NCBI RefSeq assembly: GCF_020520425.1
Contig: NC_079492.1
Span: 138,388,361-138,452,360 of the forward strand
DNA from: Spinacia oleracea
Taxonomy: Eukaryota > Streptophyta > Magnoliopsida > Caryophyllales > Amaranthaceae
Length of the DNA stretch: 64,000 nt
Direction of reading: 5' to 3'
The notes beneath the pieces were generated by a model that did no database searches, was not told the DNA's origin, and saw nothing but the letters and a program-made list of their open reading frames with translations. Below, one piece after another: positions 13,275 through 23,385 of the stretch. Position 1 is the first letter of the stretch. Every line of letters begins with the position of its first letter. The position numbers were made by a program, and so were the translations under genes.

Positions 13275-13775
13275 TGCTCTCATCAAGACTTCTCGTCAAG
13301 GCGCCTCATCAAGGCCTCTCACCAAGGCGCCTCATCAAGACTTCTCGTCAAGGCGCCTCATCAAGGCCTCTCACCAAGGCGCCTCATCAAGACCTCTCGT
13401 CAAGGCGCCTCATCAAGGCCTCTCATCAAGGCGCCTCATCAAGCCCTCTCGTCAAGGCGCCTCATCAAGGCCTCTCGTCAAGGCGCCTCATCAAGGCCTC
13501 TCATCAAGGCGCCTCATCAAGGCTTCTCCTCAAGGCGCCTCATCAAGACTTCTCGTCAAGGCGCCTCATCAAGGCGCCTCATCAAGACTTCTCGTCAAGG
13601 CGCCTCATCAAGACTTCTTGTCAAGGCGCCTCATCAAGGCCTCTCTTCAAGGCGCTTCATCAAGGCTTCTCATCAAGGCCTCTCATCAAGGCGCCTCATC
13701 AAGACTCCTCGTCAAGGCGCCTCATCAAGACTCCCCGTCAAGGCGCCTCACCAAGACTTCTCATCAGGACTTGCA
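13275..13775. repeat. 13-bp minisatellite with a 26-bp higher-order unit
   Basis: Monomers CTCATCAAGGCCT, CTCGTCAAGGCGC and CTCATCAAGACTT alternate as 26-bp dimers for about 500 bp. Because 13 is not a multiple of 3 and the monomer has no stop in any plus-strand phase, all three plus frames stay open and give the same KAPHQ/SSRRLI type peptide. This is a repeat artefact and not a protein gene. Confidence 0.9.
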
Positions 13776-14275
13776 AGCCCCCCATCAGGACTTGCAAGCT
13801 CCCTATCATGACTCCTCGACGTGACTCCTAGTCAAGACTCCTAGACTCCTTGTCAGGACTCCTCGTCAAGACTTCTCATCAAGACTCGCAAGCTCCCCAT
13901 CAGGACTTGCAAGCTCCCCATCAAGGCTCCTCGACGGGACTCCTCGTCAGGACCCCTTGTCAGAACCTATAAAACCGAACGGCTTACTAAACGCCTACAA
14001 ATACAGGGGCAAACCCTCCAAAAAGAACCATCGGGACTTACTCCCTCATGGACTTGCTCCCCATCGGGACTTGCTCCTCGTCAAGGCGGCTCATCAAGAC
14101 GCCTTGTCCAAACTACTTGTCAGGACTTGCTCCTCGCCAAGGCGCCTCATCAAGACGCCTTGTCCAAACTCCTTGTCAGGACTTGCAAGCTCCCCTCAAG
14201 ACTTGCAAGCTCCCCATCAGGACTTACTCCCTCATGGACTTGCTCCCCATCGGGACTTGCTCCCATCATGACTCA
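13770..14275. repeat. 21-bp GACTTGCAAGCTCCCCATCAG-type degenerate repeats
   Basis: Repeated GGACTTGCAAGCTCCCCATC, GGACTTGCTCCCCATC and GACTCCTCGTCA blocks continue the array, with partial return of the 13-bp monomer at 14080-14160. A few more copies occur at 14700-14750. Confidence 0.8.
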
Positions 14276-14914
14276 ATAAAGACAGTCAATCAATATCGAC
14301 GCCTTCTCATTTGATGGTGTCAGAAAAGACTAATCGGTTGACGGCCTGAGGAGTGGCCTAGATTAGCGCCCCAAATTAGATTGATCACCTTAAACACTGG
14401 GGTTACCGTCCACATATGGGCAACAAAATTCATTTCAAAAAAAAAAAAAAAATCAGCGTATGACTTAAAAGGAATGAATACATAAAAAGTGCACAGAAGG
14501 CACAAAAATTCCTACATGCGCACACAGCGGGAAAACTAAAATAAAGAGTGCCAAAAAGCACCAATATTAATACAAAGCACTGGCGCCGCTAAAACCAACA
14601 GTCAAAGAAAAGGTTAAGGACAAGGAGCGGTCAAACTACCATCCTGGACGTCCAGCCCGACGGAGGAATTCACTTCTTCCTCCACGTCTTCCTCCTCCCA
14701 ATCATGACTTGCAAGCTCCTATCATGACTTGCAAACTCCCATCATGACTCATGTCTAGCCACATGTTAGAGCCCAAGTTTCTCTATAAAGGTTCCCCAAA
14801 TTGAGTAGCAACTGACAAAATGCTGCCTCCCGCCATAAGGTACTATGAGTCGCTCATTAAATTTTCAAAGGCGATTTACCTTGTAAAAAGATAAGACCCC
14901 CTTTGAGGGGCAAA

Positions 14915-15378
14915 TGATGTGGCAAAAAATAACTGGACATCGTGTCCAATTGATAGCTTGACATATGTCCTCCATAAATGCCACGAAGGCCCAACTTGTT
15001 AGACAGGCCTAGTCCTAAAAATGCACTTTAAAGCCCTTTATTTTAAAACGCACCAGATAAGGACACATGTCTTCATCTCTAAAGATCAGCCAGTCATATA
15101 GCTAGGGTTTTTGGACACTTCCCCAAAACCTAGCCCCATATATAGTCCAATTCCCAAGGTAAAAGGGCAATCAATTCATTCTCACCAACCTAAAACTATC
15201 TTTGCTCTGCCTTCTCTCTACAAATTACTTCTCTCTAGCTTATACTTACTTAAATATCGGAGGGAATATTCCTACTGGAATATTCTTGTTTGGCAGGTTG
15301 CCAGAGGTTCGTGCCAACTCATACTTGATACCTCCGAGAAACGCGTGACACGTCATCACCGTAAAAGATCCCACAACA
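14915..15378 (+). repeat. 3' LTR of the remnant retroelement, about 460 bp
   Basis: Starts near TGATGTGGCAAAA after a GAGGGG purine tract and ends CCCACAACA. It contains a TATA-like CCATATATAG near 15137. The exact first base is uncertain by a few bases. Confidence 0.65.
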
Positions 15379-15460
15379 GTTGACATTGGTATATGATTAC
15401 AGTTATAGATGTAGGCATAATGAAATATTGGAAGACTAATTTTGCTTATTGTTGAAAATA

Positions 15461-16079
15461 GGTAAATTTGCCAAAAAGGACCTTTAATAACTCAAATTTT
15501 GCGAGAAAGGACCTTATATAATTTTTTTTGTGAAAACACACCTTAAAGTATTTTTTTTTGCGAGAAAGGACCTAAGGGAAGTTTCCGGCATTGACTGAGC
15601 TTTTCCGGCCATTGACTTGCACGTGAGCAGCACGTGTGGCTTACGTTGGCTAACGACATTGATTTTCCCGAGTCTTGAATTTTCAAACTTGATTTTATTT
15701 CGATTTTTTTTTTCAACTTTAGGTTTTAAAGCTTAGAATTTTGGAGGAAAATTGGGTGTGATTAGCAAAATAAAGTCACACGCGCTTCTCACGTGCAAGT
15801 CAATGGCCGAAAAAGCTCAGTCAATGCCGGAAATTTACTTTTGGTTGTCTTTCGTAAAAAAAATTACATTAAGGTGTGATTTCACAAAAAAAAAATTATA
15901 TAAGGTCTTTTCTCGCAAAAAAATTTACATTAAGGTGTGATTTCACAAAAAAAATATATATATAAGGTCCTTTCTCGCAAAAAAATTTACATTAAAAGGT
16001 GTGATTTCACAAAAAAAAAAATATATGGTCCTTTCTCGCGAAATTTGGGTTATAAAAGGTCCTTTTTAACAAATTTGCC
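15461..16079. mobile_element. Mutator-type MITE with long inverted repeats, 619 bp
   Basis: Perfect 9-bp target duplication TTGAAAATA (15452-15460 and 16080-16088). Ends GGTAAATTTGCCAAAAAGGA and, inverted, GGCAAATTTGTTAAAAAGGA. The inverted arms continue for more than 100 bp (CGAGAAAGGACC; CAATGGCCGAAAAAGCTCAG versus GCTTTTCCGGCCATTGAC). The interior is AT-rich and the right arm carries a tandem TTTCACAAAAAAA/CTTTCTCGCAAAAA repeat. No coding region. Confidence 0.9.
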
Positions 16080-16141
16080 TTGAAAATATTCAAATTTATT
16101 CGGGATTTTTTTTTTTGAAAAGAGAGACAATTTCATTAATT

Positions 16142-16397
16142 ACAAACTTTTATATAAGGCGGTCTTACACAAAAGACCACCTTGATGTCATATAAGTTAA
16201 GCAATAGAATCAATTAGTTAAACACGGGAACTAATTAGTTAAGCATGAGATCTAATTAGTTAAACAATGGAACTAATTTAGTAAAGCACTGAAACTAATT
16301 AGTTAATCAATGAAACCAATTAGTTAAGCAATGAAACAAATTAGTTAAACAATCAAAGTGGTCTTTTCGGTAAGACGGTCTTACACAAAAGTTGTCG
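16142..16397. mobile_element. short inverted-repeat MITE with internal 22-24-bp repeats
   Basis: Flanked by TTCATTAATT at 16132-16141 and 16398-16407. The ends are inverted copies of the AAGRCSGTCTTACACAAAAG-type sequence. The interior is a tandem array of ACTAATTAGTTAAACAATG-like units, about nine copies. It may be a Mutator-type MITE given the 9-10-bp duplication. Confidence 0.8.
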
Positions 16398-16407
16398 TTC
16401 ATTAATT

Positions 16408-17298
16408 TATAGACCCATTCACAATAAATATCAAATATTATATGACATAGGAAAACAAATATTTTTTATAAGGAAACTATTGTTTACGCTTCTATATGCC
16501 TTAGGACTTGTTCTTCTGGATTATTTTTTACAATTTCAGTTTATTTTAAATATATTCAGTCTACAAGAACATGTTTATGTAAATCACAATCTCATTTAGT
16601 TCATCCTTAGAACAAGATTAGCGGTAGTCTGAGCAATAGTCTGAGCAATAGTCTTATTGAGTATTAACTTAAGACCTCCCATTTAAGTGGAAGAGTATGA
16701 CAAAAGTTTGAGCAAGAGTCTTGGAATTCCAAAACTCTACTTAAGACGTTTAAACAGTACATTTAATCTTAACTATTATTATTTATTTATTTTTATTTTA
16801 TTTTTTTATTTTCATAAGTTTGAGGAGTCTTGAATGAGTATGAGGGGTGAAGTGGAAAAATTAAGTAAGTCTGAAAGGGTCTCAACAAGAATCTGATTAA
16901 TTAAAAATAAATAAAAAGATGACGTGGAAGTCTTAGCTTATACTAGCGCTAATCTTGCTCTTAGTTTCGTGCTTAAGGGTTATTGAGGAATTGATGCCAA
17001 TTGCAATTTGCACACCTGAAAACCGTAAGAAAAAAATTTGTCGGTAAATTATGCTAGAATATATATAGCATGTAAAACTAAGGTAAACAAAAATGTCAAA
17101 TAGTTAGACCCTTGATTACCAATGTATATGAATAAATTAACCCTTACAAAAAAAATTATAATGATAATAATAATAACAATAACAATAACTAGGATAGGTT
17201 TCGTTATAGCCAGAGAAGTGGAGGGCCAGATTATATCTCGGCTTTCCACTAACTATTTGTAAAGTATTTGACTTTGTTGGCATTTGATTTATAATAAC

Positions 17299-17333
<35 letters not shown>

Positions 17334-17813
17334 GTAATTAATTCGTACTAAAAGTTAATCCTCCTCTCAAGTCTCAGCAAAAGAAAATTGCATTGCATGG
17401 CTAAGATAGTAAGATGTGGATAACTACTAACATCGCATCAACAATTACAATAACAAACAATCTTTAATTTGCACCGAAATTAAAAACAATGTACAAAATC
17501 ATTGAATCACATGCTTACCTCTAATCTTTGGTTTAATGATTTTGTCTAATGATAAAGGTACATGTCGACAATATTCAAACAACCGCTTGTGACATCGGAA
17601 CTTGAAATATGTTTTAAAACTCACAATTGATTAACACATTAAATGTTAATTAGAGATTAAGATTAAGGTTTGTATACTCTCCGTCCCATAATATTTTTTT
17701 GGTTTTATGTTTTTTACGATAATTAAAAATTAGAACATGGTATGATTTGCAATTATTATTCATTTATATTTTTAGTTATATTCTTATAGGAAAGTAATTA
17801 ATGTTTTATTGTA
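16408..17813. other. AT-rich intergenic DNA with AAT microsatellites
   Basis: No gene recognised. (AAT)n runs lie at about 17160-17180 and 17294-17331, and a TA-rich low-complexity stretch at about 16770-16810. Confidence 0.5.
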
Positions 17814-18340
17814 CACGGTTGCTATACGCAACCTTCAATTACTTTGGCGCACCCCTGTAAAAAATCAGAAATACCCTTTTTAATTCTTTGGTTTCTGTAT
17901 GAAATAGTTAACTATATTTTGTTCAATCTGTATGAAATAGTTAACTCTATTTTGTTCAATATGTACGAAATAGTTAGTTCCATTATGTTCAATCTATACG
18001 AAATAGCTAATTCTGTTTTGTTCAATCTGTACAAAATGGAAGTGTATATTTCATATAAGTTACATGAAGTGACTCGAAAAAAACAGAAAAAAACGGATAT
18101 TACCTCAATTCCAAGGTCTTCCAATTCAAAAAAAATCGTCCATGTCAATCCAAATACGTATTCTAATTTTATCACATACACGTTACACTAAAATAATTCA
18201 AGTTTACGTGAATAAAAATAATAGGGGAAAAGGTTGAGAGAAAACAATAAAAGTGGGGGTTAGGTTTTTTTTTTCAGAATGAAACAAATGAAAGAAAAAA
18301 GGGTTGCGTTAGTAAAATCATGCTGCATTTAGCAACCCCC
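17814..18340. mobile_element. inverted-repeat element with 8-bp duplication, 527 bp
   Basis: TTATTGTA occurs at 17806-17813 and 18341-18348. Short inverted ends read CACGGTTGCTA and, inverted, GGGGGTTGCTAAA. Inside, five tandem units of about 36 bp (TTTTGTTCAATCTGTATGAA...) at 17898-18036 give open frames on both strands that are not genes. The 8-bp duplication would suit a hAT-type MITE; a Mutator type is the alternative. Confidence 0.65.
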
Positions 18341-18740
18341 TTATTGTATTCAACTCGTTTTTGAATTACGACCACCGGTCAATTCTTTGAATTAAAAATA
18401 TATATAATAACCACATATTTTTCCATGTATAATTTATTCAATGTGGTCACACTTTTCCACCAAAATTTAGGACAAATGAGTCATTAAAAAAATTATAAGG
18501 GTATTTGAGCAAGAAAATATGAATTTAAATGGAAAGATCATTTTAGGACACCTTAAAAAGAAATGAGAAAAACCATAAGAAATATGTAACGGGTTCTGGT
18601 TCAGGATACCCTGACATTTTTAAAAATATAAATAAATTATTGTTAATTTATTGAGAAAAAAAAAATCTACTTTATGGTTTGTGCTTTAATTGTGTTATAG
18701 TTTGTGCTAAATTGTAATTCTATATTTATATTTTTCAAAA

Positions 18741-19247
18741 GAATAAATTATTTTTTACCACCTACAACAATTGAAAAGTTGTTTTTTTACCGCCTAAAAA
18801 CTAAAACTTGTATTTTACCACCTAAGAAAAATTAAAACTTATTTTTTACCATATGAAAACGGAAAAATAGATGGAACAGTTATGTGAGGCCCACTAATTC
18901 ATTTTTCCTTCAATTTTTACACCCCTCTACGATTTTCTTTAACTCCTTCACCCCCTCTCAATTTTATTAGTTAATGGGAGCCTGGGAGGGAAAAAAATGT
19001 GAATTCATGGAAGAAAAGGAAGCATGTGAAGGGAAGAGAGTTAAATACATGAATTGTTAAAGAAGCGAAAATATCAGAGATATTACCGCTATTGTGGCTC
19101 CCCGCATAACGAATTCATTCATTTTTCCATTTTCAGATGGTAAAAAACAAGTTTTATATTATTTTAGGTGGTATAATACTAATATTAGTTTTTTAGGTGG
19201 TAAAATACAATTTTTCGATTTTTTAAGTAGTAAAAAATAATTTATCA
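18741..19247. mobile_element. Mutator-like MITE with TTTTACCACCTA repeats, 507 bp
   Basis: 9-bp flanks TTTTCAAAA at 18732-18740 and 19248-19256. Ends GAATAAATTATTTTTTACC and, inverted, TGATAAATTATTTTTTACT. Both arms repeat TTTTACCACCTA separated by about 35-40 bp. No coding region. Confidence 0.8.
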
Positions 19248-19873
19248 TTTTCAAAAATTAGCATGGATTATTATATATTTTGGGCATATAAATCATTTTT
19301 ATATGGCCCAATCTCTTATTTTGGATACTCCATATTAGAACTTGTGTGTATAGAGTACCAGTTCAGAAAAATTGAGAACCAAAACTGAAATAAGTTACAA
19401 CAAGTTCTCAATTTTGTTACCCATAACCAAAACACGTTGGTCCCAAAAATGCAGATTTCTAAAGACTCAAATTCTAATTCATGGTACCCTAACCTTTTCT
19501 CACCCCTCTGTGTATTCATGTTGAAGGTTTCGCGTGGATGAAGTAGTAACACTCAACTTTCAAGATTTTCCATTTGTTAATTTGTTTGCCCCACTTCTCC
19601 TCATTAGTTGGAACAGTTTAATAATTGCCTAATATTTAGGCATTTAGTAATCATCATAATCACCCACTAAATATATTTTAAGTAGGAGATGGCAATTGGA
19701 TTACATATAACTGGAAATGAATTATGTCAGCTAATAAGGGTCAAGATACCACATTCACAATGTCCATAATAATTTTTTTTTATTCTAAACAATATCGATA
19801 ATTATGGATATACCGATAGTTTAGTTGGTTGAAGTAATGAAAAATAGCTACTGCGTACTTCGTATAATCTATA

Positions 19874-20450
19874 TCTATACTATTATATTAAAAGGCGTTT
19901 TGGAAAACGTCTATGTGTCACGTAAATCAATACAACGAGGTTCGAACTCTAGACCTCATGTCTGAATAATAATTCTCATTATCATCTTAACCAACCACCA
20001 ATTGTGGTTTATTTGTTCACATTAATTTATAAATAAATGTTAACATGAAGTCTAAGCCAACTAAATTTTTATTTGATTTTTTATTTTCTATGGAATATTT
20101 TGTAAAAAATAAAAATAAATAATTAGGACAACTATGAAGAAACATGATGTCATGAATCTCATAAGCATCAACTATAGAAATACCTTGCATGGCTGCTTAT
20201 ATCTTATTTGGCGTTATTAATTTGAAGCACTTAGTTCCACTAGAAAACAAATTATACAATTGTAAGATGATATAATTGAAAAATTATTTGGCATGATAAA
20301 TGACGTAGTGTGTCTGTGTAGTTGACAAACTTAATTGATGTTTTTCACTTTAAGTATACATGCATTTCGTCAAATATTGAGCTCAAGAAAAATCTACAAT
20401 TTTAACTATTCAATGTAGCGATCGGGGCATCGCCCGGGCCACGCACTAGT
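19874..20450 (+). mobile_element. short non-autonomous Helitron, about 577 bp
   Basis: 5' end TCTATACTATTATATTAAAA, 3' end CACGCACTAGT, with a GC hairpin (CGGGGC-ATC-GCCCGG) just before the end, inserted between A and T. The interior has a tRNA-like B-box (AGGTTCGAACTC) and a segment repeated at the right edge of the window (63835-63930). No Rep/helicase. Confidence 0.8.
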
Positions 20451-21418
20451 TTTATATTAAAAGGTGTTAATAAGAAAGTATACGTTACATGTGGCACTAG
20501 TTTAAGATTGAATCCCATCTATAACATGTCTTTATTTGTAATAATCACCTACTAATATAGTTCATGGTGTAACATTTGGATTAGATATATATTAAAAACG
20601 AGTATGTCGTCGAATAAGGATAAAAAAAATGGGTGATGATAAATGTTGTAAGTTGCAACGACATCTAGTTGTCGCAATCTTACGTGTCGGAGTTTAATTG
20701 GTAGATATAGGCTCCGTGTAGGCTATGCGTCATCATATATTTTTACTATCAATGCAATATTTTATCTATGAAAAATATAAATAAGGTAGTTAATATAAAG
20801 AAGGAAACAAATTAAAATATTAATATTTTCCTACATTTTCTCGAAACATATATAATAGGTTTCAATAGTTAAATATTTTAGTTTTCAATTTAAATCATGA
20901 CACACAAACATGCTATGTCATCATTGTAACACGGTTTAAAGGTCGCATGTTGCGATCTTTATCATTTTCGAAAAATATAACACAATTACAATGACGAAAG
21001 TTACTAAATAACTTAAAACTTAATTAGCTAAAATGTGGGTATTTTAGGTGGGAAGTTGCGTCCAAAATAAAAAATAGGGTGAAATATAATGTTCGGTCTA
21101 GGATTTGATATGGTTTATGATGCTAACATAATATACTGAGAACACAGACACACTTTATCCATAAATATTTTCTTAGTCTAATGAGTTATAAGGACATTAT
21201 TACTTATTACGAAGTATAAAATGGACGGAAATTAAATATTTGACATACCTACATATACATTTTCCCTTAATTTTTACTATTAGGTCAACACCATATATTG
21301 GTAGTCTTTGTTAATTTATACTTAGTGAATAAGAAGAAACATACTCATATACAGAGTAGTTGTATGAGTTTTCTTATTCATTTCTGGTTGCACAAATCAT
21401 TAATTACACGTGGTATAT
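20451..21418. other. AT-rich DNA, no gene seen
   Basis: It begins with a second Helitron-like start (TTTATATTAAAAGGTGTTAA) directly after the preceding element, with no identifiable end. The rest has no recognisable coding or repeat structure. Confidence 0.4.
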
Positions 21419-21658
21419 AAGGCTATGTTCTGTTCGACTTATTTTGACTTATTTCAGACAAAATAAGTTCAGATAAGTTAAGATAATATAAGTTCAACAA
21501 AAATAAGTTTTTTCCAGACATTTTCACACACAAATAAGTCTATTACAGATAAAATAAGTTCTTTTCAGATAAAATAAGTTCAGATAATTTCAGTTAAGTT
21601 CAGATATGTTCAGATAACATAAGTTCAGTCAAAATAAGTCCAATAGAACGGAGCCTTA
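21419..21658. mobile_element. MITE of the AAGTTCAGATAA family, copy 1
   Basis: Inverted ends AAGGCTATGTTCTGTTCGAC and AAGGCTCCGTTCTATTGGAC (right end inverted), both followed by TTATTTTGACT. The interior is repeated AAGTTCAGATAA motifs. Related copies are at 39668-39890 and 52540-52760. The target duplication is unclear. Confidence 0.75.
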
Positions 21659-21745
21659 GTATTGTACTAATATAGATGTAAAGTCAACCTAAAATACTTA
21701 AAAGTTGTTTCAAAATAAGTAAAAATTATTTATTTTTAAGTGATA

Positions 21746-22070
21746 CTCCCTACGTTTCTTTTTGTTCCTTACGTTTGGCCTTTTACACGTTTATTAACGA
21801 CTAATTAAAGAAAAATTACGTTTATTTATAATGTTTTTACTCTTATCAAAATTCTGATATTGAAAAATTGAGAAAAAATTAATGTCCCAATAGAAAAGTG
21901 TGAGAGATTAAATGACTCAATGAATTTAATTGGTTAAGATAATCATTTGACACAAATTTTGATAGAATATTAAAGCATTTATGTGATAATATAAAATGAA
22001 ATATAAAGAATATTTTGAAATACCAAAAAAATAAAACATAAAGAAAGAAAGTAGTTTTTTGTGACATAAA
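21746..22070. mobile_element. Stowaway-like MITE, right end degenerate
   Basis: Left end CTCCCTACGTTTCTTTTTGT after TA. The interior matches the intact element at 30886-31215 over ATTTATGTGATAATATAAAA and neighbouring parts, but the right terminal repeat has decayed. Confidence 0.6.
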
Positions 22071-22379
22071 ATTATAGCTAAATTAGTGATAAGACTTCCA
22101 CCAAGAAATTGACACAAACGAGGGCACAAATGCATTGATTTCCATTCCTCACATTTTTATCCTGTTGCACCGTTTTAATGCTACACCAATTGGCATTTCT
22201 CAACAACTACTCCTTTGAGTCCTTTTTAAATGCTATCCTTCATTCCTTCTCTCTTTGATAATCCCATGAAGAGGTCAAGTTTGTCACACTCAATGTCGGC
22301 CAACTTGGTCACGTTATTTTCCCTTTACATTTTCATTTATAACATTGCCATTTACCAGCCTTTTCAACCAGATTGGGCC

Positions 22380-22700
22380 ATTGGGGTTTTGCCGTTTTGG
22401 TACATCAATAAGCTAGCTAGTTGTCACGGACGGGCCCTTTAACCGCCCTCGCGGTGTCTGAATCCCCAACGTTTGATCCAGGCCAGCCTACTCCATATGC
22501 GCAATAAACATAGAACACCACAATAGCAGAGGAAACAATAAGTAATGATACTAACCTGCACCAAGATACATGCATCAGTAAGGCATACAGGCTCATGAGA
22601 GTTGCCTCATATGGGACACGCTGGGCCTTAGCATCGGGAAAATGTCAACATGTGACATAGTACTCTAGGAGCTTCCCCTCAAAAAAAGCAGCAGCAGCTA
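22380..22700. other. GC-richer unassigned block
   Basis: Contains TCACGGACGGGCCCTTTAAC and CCGCCCTCGCGG, unlike its AT-rich surroundings, and no frame with coding quality. It may be a fragment of an LTR element; unassigned. Confidence 0.3.
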
Positions 22701-22814
22701 GTAGTTACATTGCTTGCACTTGCTAGTTGCTCCCCAGCTAACCATTATCGCACAATTTTACAAAAATTGGCTTAGCATCTACTGCCCTCTTATCCATCTA
22801 TAGTCGACAACCAA

Positions 22815-22915
22815 TATCTTGGCCTAGTGGTTAAGACTGAGAGTCTCTGTACTATAAGTTTCCGAATCCCTCGCCCTCATTTGTAATTATATTACCCTTG
22901 TGTCTCATGCGTACC
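22815..22915 (+). mobile_element. tRNA-derived SINE
   Basis: A-box-like GGCCTAGTGGTTAAGACTG at 22821-22839 and B-box-like GTTTCCGAATCCC about 20 bp later, as in tRNA-related SINEs. The tail is A/T-rich (ACCAAAAAAGAATTG). Exact ends and target duplication were not resolved. Confidence 0.6.
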
Positions 22916-23298
22916 AAAAAAGAATTGCAAAAAAGAACCTATTCTTGTGCATTTGTGCAAGCATCTACAAAGAAAGAAAATTGTGCAAGTTCATTAACCT
23001 AGCGGTTCCCATGAAATAGGATATGTACCGCTGAAATTCAAAATGATGTACTGTAAATTCTTAGACTAGCTTCTAGTCTTCTTCTGTATCATCTATTCAA
23101 CTAAAAACTACAAAAAAAAAAAAAAAAAAAAAAAGCGAATTTTTTTCAAAACTGATAAGCTTTGTGGTCAGTAAAAATAGCTTTACAAACTGACCATGCT
23201 AGCTACACTGGAAAATATGGGTCTATCTTCTGTTACCATACTCTTCTTCTTTTCTATCTCCAAATCCATGTCCTCTGCAACATTTGAAGAACCCACAT

Positions 23299-23360
23299 GC
23301 ATTATGCATTATGCATTATGCATTATGCATTATGCATTATGCATTATGCATTATGCATAT
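23299..23360. repeat. GCATTAT heptanucleotide microsatellite in the ARID gene 3' region
   Basis: About eight and a half perfect copies of GCATTAT, ending 26 bp before the stop codon (genomic side) of the minus-strand ARID gene, so it lies in the likely 3'UTR. Confidence 0.95.
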
Positions 23361-23385
23361 ACTATTATGCTCATTTTGAAGAAGA

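Larger units (their letters stand above)
12766..15378 (+). mobile_element. LTR retroelement remnant with minisatellite interior
   Basis: The same sequence GTCATCACCGTAAAAGATCC followed by CACAACA ends at 12800 and at 15378. At the left only about 35 bp of the 5' LTR survives; the right LTR is about 460 bp. Directly after 12800 comes TTTGGCGTCGTCTGTGGGGA, the primer-site style of plant Ty3/gypsy (Tat/Ogre-like) elements. A purine-rich GAGGGGCAAATGA precedes the right LTR. No gag or pol frames remain: the interior is minisatellite plus unrecognised DNA (14280-14910). It is a non-autonomous or decayed element. Confidence 0.75.

Noticed and set aside
13197-13831. Three overlapping open frames of up to 204 codons
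   Set aside because: They are the three phases of one 13-bp minisatellite with no stop in the monomer, so no protein gene is implied.
16142-16397. Regularly spaced TAGTTAA repeats as a CRISPR array
   Set aside because: Degenerate 22-24-bp tandem units within a MITE bounded by inverted ends and a target duplication.
17844-18191. 115-codon plus and 89-codon minus frames
   Set aside because: Products of the tandem units inside the inverted-repeat element.
22815-22915. A functional tRNA gene
   Set aside because: A- and B-box-like motifs are present, but the sequence does not fold into a complete cloverleaf with an acceptor stem by inspection; SINE is the better reading.
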